Source: Eriocheir sinensis (Eukaryota; Arthropoda; Malacostraca; Decapoda; Varunidae). From it: 64,000 nucleotides of DNA. The stretch covers positions 639,270 through 703,269 of the forward strand of contig NW_026110519.1 of the NCBI RefSeq assembly GCF_024679095.1, in the 5' to 3' direction. Within the stretch, counting starts at the first letter, position 1. Every line of letters begins with the position of its first letter. The position numbers and the translations under genes are program-made. This document shows positions 58,505 to 64,000 of this stretch, piece after piece. The notes under the pieces are model-generated. The model was not told where the DNA came from. It did not search any database and was given only the letters and a program-made list of their open reading frames with translations.

Positions 58505-59825
58505 GGAAATAATTATTTTTTGAGGATCCTTGTCTAATAACCTATTTGGTACCGCGACCCAGGCTCAAGTTGATGCTATTCATGGAAAAATAGAATACTA
58601 GAGTCATTAACTGAGAAAATTTTATATAGTTAAATGTTTATTATGGAAAACTCAACATCGTTAAGTAATATGCATGCCATGCTATATGCCTTTAATAGGC
58701 TATATTCAGCTGTAGATGTATTGAACCAAGTTGTGCGCCAATTTTCTATAGACTTTGGCATTAGGAAGAGAAACAAGCTCCTACAGGCATTGTTGTATTT
58801 TGACTTAGCATTGAGACACATAAGACCAGGTATACAAGATTTAAAGTTCAGTCTGCAGGCTCCCCTGCAAACATACATAACTCCAACCATTATGTGAGAC
58901 AAACAGTTGTTCAGCACATTAAAGAAAGCCTAGGTTCGGCCTCCAGGTCTTTTGTGCCTTGCAGTTCTTGATTTTTTAGCTCTATATAGGGATGTAATAA
59001 CTGTCCTCCAGGACAACGGCTTTGCACGATTCTCGTAATTTCTATTTCACCAAACCTTTGCGAGGAGATCCGATTGACACCTTTGATGTCTTTCGAATCG
59101 ACTCCCTTCCATTTTCTGTGCAGAATAGCACTTACTTTCTTATGTATAGAGAGAATAGTGTGAATAGGAAAATATATTTTATGCTTTCTAGTATAAAACA
59201 CTGTAACAAGAATAACCATATGTTAGTTTGTCCTCCCACAGGCCCCTTCCATGAGGCTAGTGACGCAGCCTCTTGTGAATCGGGTGCTTTCAAGAAACAT
59301 GAGTCAGTGATCAACCTCTGCCACACAATGATCTTGAAAACATTTCCCCCTATGTTTATAAAAGGTCCTGGCTACTGGACCTGTTCACTTGCCTCCCCCA
59401 TCACTCTGACACTCACATGCCCTACCAATCCTGTAAACAGACGTACTGTCAGCCTGACGGATAATGGGATATTGATGCTTCGGCAAGGTTCTCTTCGCAG
59501 TGCTGAGTCCATCCCCCTACAGGAGCTAACAGCTGGCTTGCAGCCCCTAAATTATGTGGTCGAGCCGGATCAGCCCTTTCAACCCGCAATCCATTGGTGG
59601 ATTGTCTTCGCCATTGTCGTGATCCTAGTTCTTCTGCTGGTGACGTCTGCCGTGGGGTACTCCTATGTCCTACGCTACGCACGACGCCGCCTAATTCCAG
59701 ACTCGAACCAACTGCAGACATTGCAAGGCGTATCTTCTCCACCAACACCTGTGAGATCTCAGGGGCGAGATCTTCCGGAAGGGGAAGTATGTCAGGACCC
59801 AGAAGACGAGGAAACAGAGGAGTGA
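58505..59825 (+). pseudogene. env: F-type envelope gene (copy 2)
   Basis: As copy 1. An extra T in AATTATTTTTTGAGG precedes the fusion-peptide region. TATAGAGAGAATAG keeps two bases lost in copy 1, so the C-terminal frame is longer (59,022-59,825, 267 codons, with FYFTKPLRGDPIDTFDVF). Membrane span and tail intact. Confidence 0.7.
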
Positions 59826-61607
59826 GATATACAACTGTGTAAACATCTGACAGGACAAACACTAACAAAAAGGGTGACATATATACAGAGCTGGGCGCGT
59901 TACTGGATATCGGGTAGTCCGGTACCGCTCCTCCGCACCTCGAAACACATATAGTCCGTACCTGTACTTCCGCGCCTAAATTTTTTTCACTCGTTCCGGT
60001 ACCGCACCTCCGCACCTCCGGTACCGTACCCAAAACTATTAAAGCGCGCCTGAAAAATCTAGTCCGTACCTTAAAAAAAAGAAATACAAGGCAATACTGC
60101 AGCAGCATTATTATTATCATTATTATTATTATTATTATTACCATTATTTTTGTTATCATTATTGTCATTTTAACGCATAGAATCTCCACCACCTGAAGTA
60201 AAGTAACTACTTTTACACTCATCATAATTATCATACCTCAGTACACATGCAACACCGGGCCGTAAATCTGAATAAGTGACGTCACTCAAGTGGCGGGAAA
60301 ACATACCCTGCAGCACAGACCGCGTAAACGACCGGAAGTATTACTGCAGAGCGCGGACTGTTTGTCGTTTTCATTTTTTTTATCCTTGAAAACCTCAGGT
60401 GCGGAGGTACGGACTTAAAATACTGCCGTTCCGCACCTGTTACTTCCGCACTTTTGAAAAACTTTCCGCACTTCGGACCTCCGCACCTCGTTTAAAGGTC
60501 CGCAGGTCCGGAGGAGCGGAGGTGCGGACAGAGGTACGGAAGTGCCCAGCTCTGCATATATATAAGTGTAAACATCTCAAGTACCAAAGAGGGGAAACAA
60601 CGAGGGTAAAGGAAAACAGATACCCAGACTCAGATACAGAAAACAGATACCCAGTAGGCGTGGTCACAAAGTGTGAACAACCATTGAAAAAGACTCTGAC
60701 CCGTGACGTCAGTCGTGGCGACATGTTATGAGTCAATAATTTAACAGAAAAATCACTGAGGGAGTGTCTTAAGACTGACTCACGAATAGCAGGAGAAGTA
60801 AAACAATACAACATAATGAGCGAGCATATGGGTGTGACAGGAAGTATTGGCCATTGGTTATGTAGAAAATTAAGGGCGTGTCAAGGATGTAAGTCCGCCT
60901 AAAGCAAAGAAAAATGTGGCCTAGAAATCAGTGGTATGGGTAGACCGAGCTTGGTTCTCTCCTCAAGCAGACCTGCTACTCACTCAGCCGAGAATGGCTG
61001 TTGTGATCTTAATCGTGAGTAGAAATTCGAGAATCTAAGGGAAACCGACTGTATTGTCCTGGAGATTATAATGTAGGAGATGTGAAGTAGGATTGTGAGT
61101 GGGACAGGATTGTGATTATTTGTTTGCGATGTAAAGCAAAGGTAAAACCACTGGGTGTGGTATTTGGTGCTTCCGTGACTTGTAGTAGATTATACTATAG
61201 GAATGAGTAGTAGGATTTTGTGAAGAGAGTACATAATGATTGTGATGTAAGCAGAGAGATACAAACCACTGCTTGTGGAACGACGAGTGTTATTATTATT
61301 GGCAACAATTGAGCACATATTGTAGTATTATGTTTTAAGACATGTCGTTTGTCATATGTTACATCCATTGCTGAATATGCCAGTGTTATGATCGTCTGAG
61401 CAAAGAATATTGCGTAAGGCAATTACTTTCATTTAATTTTAAATAAACGTATATTTTCTTTTTCCCTTGTTTATCCCCGAACACCAGTCTCCAATAACAA
61501 CTTAAGCCGGATCACGCTACCAGGGATACGAGACGGTGAGATCATTTATGGAGTAATTAATGAGTGATAAAAGAGTTGATTTAATACAAGAAAAGAAGGG
61601 TCTAAAA
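59788..61607 (+). repeat. LTR3 (with hAT MITE)
   Basis: 1,820 bp. Few private changes compared with LTR2 (for example TGTTACATCC, AAATAAACG). It ends at GGGTCTAAAA, and then directly TTAATGCATTTC of another gene. Confidence 0.88.
59886..60554. mobile_element. non-autonomous hAT (MITE) in LTR3
   Basis: The same element and the same 8-bp target duplication (59,878-59,885 and 60,555-60,562) as in LTR2. It is 3 bp longer through one more ATT unit. Confidence 0.92.
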
Positions 61608-63737
61608 TTAATGCATTTCTTGAAGAAACAGTGCTTGCTCTCAAATCGTAAGGTCCAAAGGTGAATTAAAGGTCCAAATTCCATTATTAGCCTAGGAGGG
61701 TGCTTCAGGAAGTGGTGCTTTGGTCTTTACATTGGGAAAGCTGATGTATCTGCTCTCCAGGCACTCATCAATGAGCACATCAAGATAAGCTATTTGAGAA
61801 TCCTTAATTCGATGGGCACAAACAAGTTCTACAATGTCATGGAGTAACAAAAACTGCTGCCAAACTGGATCATTTGCATCCTGAATCTTGTCACTAATAA
61901 TTACTGGCAACAACCTAATCAAGTACCAGTTTTGAACAGCTTTGCTCCCTAATTTATCACCTCTTACATTTAAATGGCAGGGCTTTGAGCTGGCATCTGT
62001 GTCAAGATAATGAAAACTATCCAATCGCTGGTTGAGCTCTGAATAGGTAGACCATTTTTTTTCTCTTGCAAGATTCTGTATGATTATAGCTGCATCATAA
62101 TTGGCAATTCCTTCAAATAAATCATGAGCCAAACAAGGTGGAAGGCCTGAATTACACACATAGTAATAATTTAAGGAGTTGAAAGAAGAATCAAATTTAA
62201 TGGCATTGATCATATAATATGAGGCACAGTCCTCCTCTGAAAGGCGTTGAATGGCTAAATTATAATTTTAACTTGTCCTCTTTGTACTGACACATAAAGG
62301 ATCAGAGAGAAAGTCAGCTGAGGAGATGGTACAGTATCGGCAGAAATGCTCCATTGTACTAAAATTTTCTGCAAACCCACCAATACTTTGAGCACCTAAA
62401 TTATCACCTAATATACAGAACAAAGTGCCTTGCAAAACTTGATTATTAATTTCAATTCCATTGGTTTCAGTGTACTTCAAATTTTCCATTAATTTATGAA
62501 ATATTCTTTCATGGCCAAAATGTTTCAAATCTTTCTTTTTTACATAACATCACAAGAAGAGTGTTATCAACCACATAATGGAGATAAGGTCTAAAATTTC
62601 CTAGTGTCATGTACACAGCAAGGATTTTATGCTTTGCCTTACTTGAACCAAGTGGATTGCAAATTTCAAGGCTATCTTGATAAAGTATAATCCTTAATGA
62701 GTTAGGCTTATCTCTGAATAGTACATTATTCTTGAAGGCAAGTCCATCAGTAATATCTCTGAAGCACTCTTCACCTGAACCTTCATTCTCATTCTGCATT
62801 GTTACTCTGAATTTATTACAAACAGATTCATCTGTAAAAAGACTTCTTATTTTTTCACTTATTGGTATATAATGAAATGAGCATTCTCTGTTAAACTGAT
62901 TTTTTCCTAGATGACGACACTGTGGCTCAACATACTTAAAATTTTCTTTGAAAAATGAAGTGCGGCTATAACCAGATCTAAGGGGCCCACGGCTGCAATT
63001 GAGAAAGACATCTGATCCATAAATATCACTGATTATATATTTATGTTTATCCTCAGGAATACAAAGTTCTTGCAAAGAGTCAGTTAGTTTTAGTATGGAA
63101 AATTTAAGACTAAAGCTGTGAATATTCTGAAACTCTTCATCTATATACTGAATGACTGAGGACGGTAGCAAGTGTTTTGCTTGTAGTTTCAAATAAAACA
63201 AAGCTATATTTCTTAAGAATAGGTTTTCATCTTCAAGAGTACCAATGATTTCAGAGTCCATATATGAGACATCATGTTCTGTTTCTGGTGAATGTTCCGT
63301 TGCAGTACTTGAGCTTGTACAAGACTCTATCATGATGTCATGCACTGAATTGCTTCTATGATGTCTGGATAAATGTGCAGAAAATGAGGGCTTCTTAGAA
63401 AATTCCTGGCACATGGTAAAAGGACACTGTATTATTACACCATTAGTTATATCCTGTCTTAAGTGCTTCAGTAATTCCTGCATTTCACTGCATATTTGTG
63501 GCACCTTGCTACATTGCACTGTAATGGACCAATATTGGCTGCTAATAACTGATCAGAAACCTTGTGTGACTTCACGCCTTGATGATCACGATAGACATGA
63601 GTTCTAAATGCTGTGTATGAAGGCATTTCACTCTTGCATCCCTTAACAGGGCATTTGAATAGTTTTGAATAATCATTTGAGTGGAACTGACAATGCTCTA
63701 CATAACCCTTCATTGTCCTAGAAATATGACTGCACAA
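61608..63737 (-). pseudogene. C2H2 zinc-finger transposase-like gene
   Basis: Four minus-strand frames in order. 63,737-63,468 has a finger CPVKGCKSEMPSYTAFRTHV-x3-H. 63,519-62,509 (336 codons) has a second finger CPFTMCQEFSKKPSFSAHLS-x-HH and a long body. 62,528-62,268 has HERIFHKLMENLKYTE and FCRYC. 62,213-61,692 has LPPCLAHDLFEGIANYDA. The last part reappears in a new frame at 61,690-61,608 (MEFGPLIHLWTLRFESKH), and is cut by LTR3. Frames change near 63,475, 62,515 and 61,690; an in-frame TAA lies at 62,270-62,268. The HDLFEG and FGPL-RFESKH motifs occur in a large animal family often annotated as uncharacterised or transposon-derived; I do not name the superfamily. Confidence 0.65.
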
Positions 63738-64000
63738 AGGACATGCAAATTATGTGTCCATTGTGAACAAGATTCAACCATCAGCAATTATGAGAAACCC
63801 AGACGGGAAGAGTCACATGCAGCAGAACTAGCAGAATTTTAAAACTGCTATGATTTAACAACTGACTACCACTTTAATCTATTACCACAAAGTGCAGTAC
63901 ATGCATTTGAGACAGTACATCTCATCCACTCACAGCAATAAGGGATGAAATCCACGGAAACGACACAAGAGAGGAGGAAGCCGGGTGTCAGTGAGACGCG
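63738..64000. other. 5' flank of the zinc-finger gene
   Basis: The minus-strand frame ends just beyond the first Met. TTATGTGTCCATTGTGAACA and the remaining bases hold no recognisable feature. Confidence 0.35.

Larger units (their letters stand above)
41355..61607 (+). mobile_element. tandem Ty3/gypsy-like retroelement array (LTR-INT-LTR-INT-LTR)
   Basis: Three LTRs and two internal regions in direct orientation, with a unit of about 9.56 kb. Order within a unit: LTR, primer-binding-type TGGCGGCAGCGG, SINE, VNTR, protease, RT, RNase H, integrase, F-type env, LTR. That order is Metaviridae (Ty3/gypsy) with env. No flanking target duplication is apparent: the left flank is mosaic DNA, the right flank a different gene. 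All genes are broken; most breaks are shared by both units, so decay preceded the duplication. Confidence 0.85.

Overview
The window looks like a piece of an animal genome, most likely a decapod crustacean. It is not a bacterial or free viral chromosome. Three blocks are present. A tRNA-derived SINE inside the retroelement resembles crab SINEs as I remember them, which is the weakest part of the host call. Spliceosomal intron signals, Ty3/gypsy and hAT elements and a zinc-finger transposase-like gene all point to a eukaryote.

Block 1 (about 1-41,354) is a mosaic of short coding pieces on both strands separated by repeat-rich spacers. Most pieces are 60-430 codons, many have no proper start or end, and many occur two to nine times in both orientations, each joined to different neighbours. 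Recognisable parts are inhibitor-of-apoptosis (IAP) pieces (BIR and RING domains), one long coiled-coil protein in at least eight fragments, small single-pass membrane proteins and strongly basic small proteins. The rest I do not recognise. Compact coding, IAPs, basic proteins and hr-like repeats suggest relics of a large DNA virus (nimavirus- or nudivirus-like would fit a decapod), but I identified no core viral gene. The spacers share a degenerate motif, GTGAATGTGnGACTTTGTC or its complement, often 20-25 bases from a GTCTAC-type half, and a second motif, GAGTTAAGATG. At several joints the motif lies at the edge of a coding piece. The BIR domains carry introns with good splice sites.

Block 2 (41,355-61,607) is a tandem Ty3/gypsy-like array, LTR1-internal-LTR2-internal-LTR3, with a unit of about 9.56 kb. 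Both internal regions keep protease, reverse transcriptase, RNase H, integrase and an F-type envelope gene, all decayed, with no gag seen. LTR2 and LTR3, but not LTR1, contain the same hAT-type MITE in the same site, so the array arose by duplicating one internal region plus its 3' LTR.

Block 3 (61,608-64,000) is a minus-strand C2H2 zinc-finger, transposase-like gene with frameshifts and a stop. It is cut off inside its conserved C-terminal region by LTR3. No rRNA or functional tRNA gene and no CRISPR array was seen.
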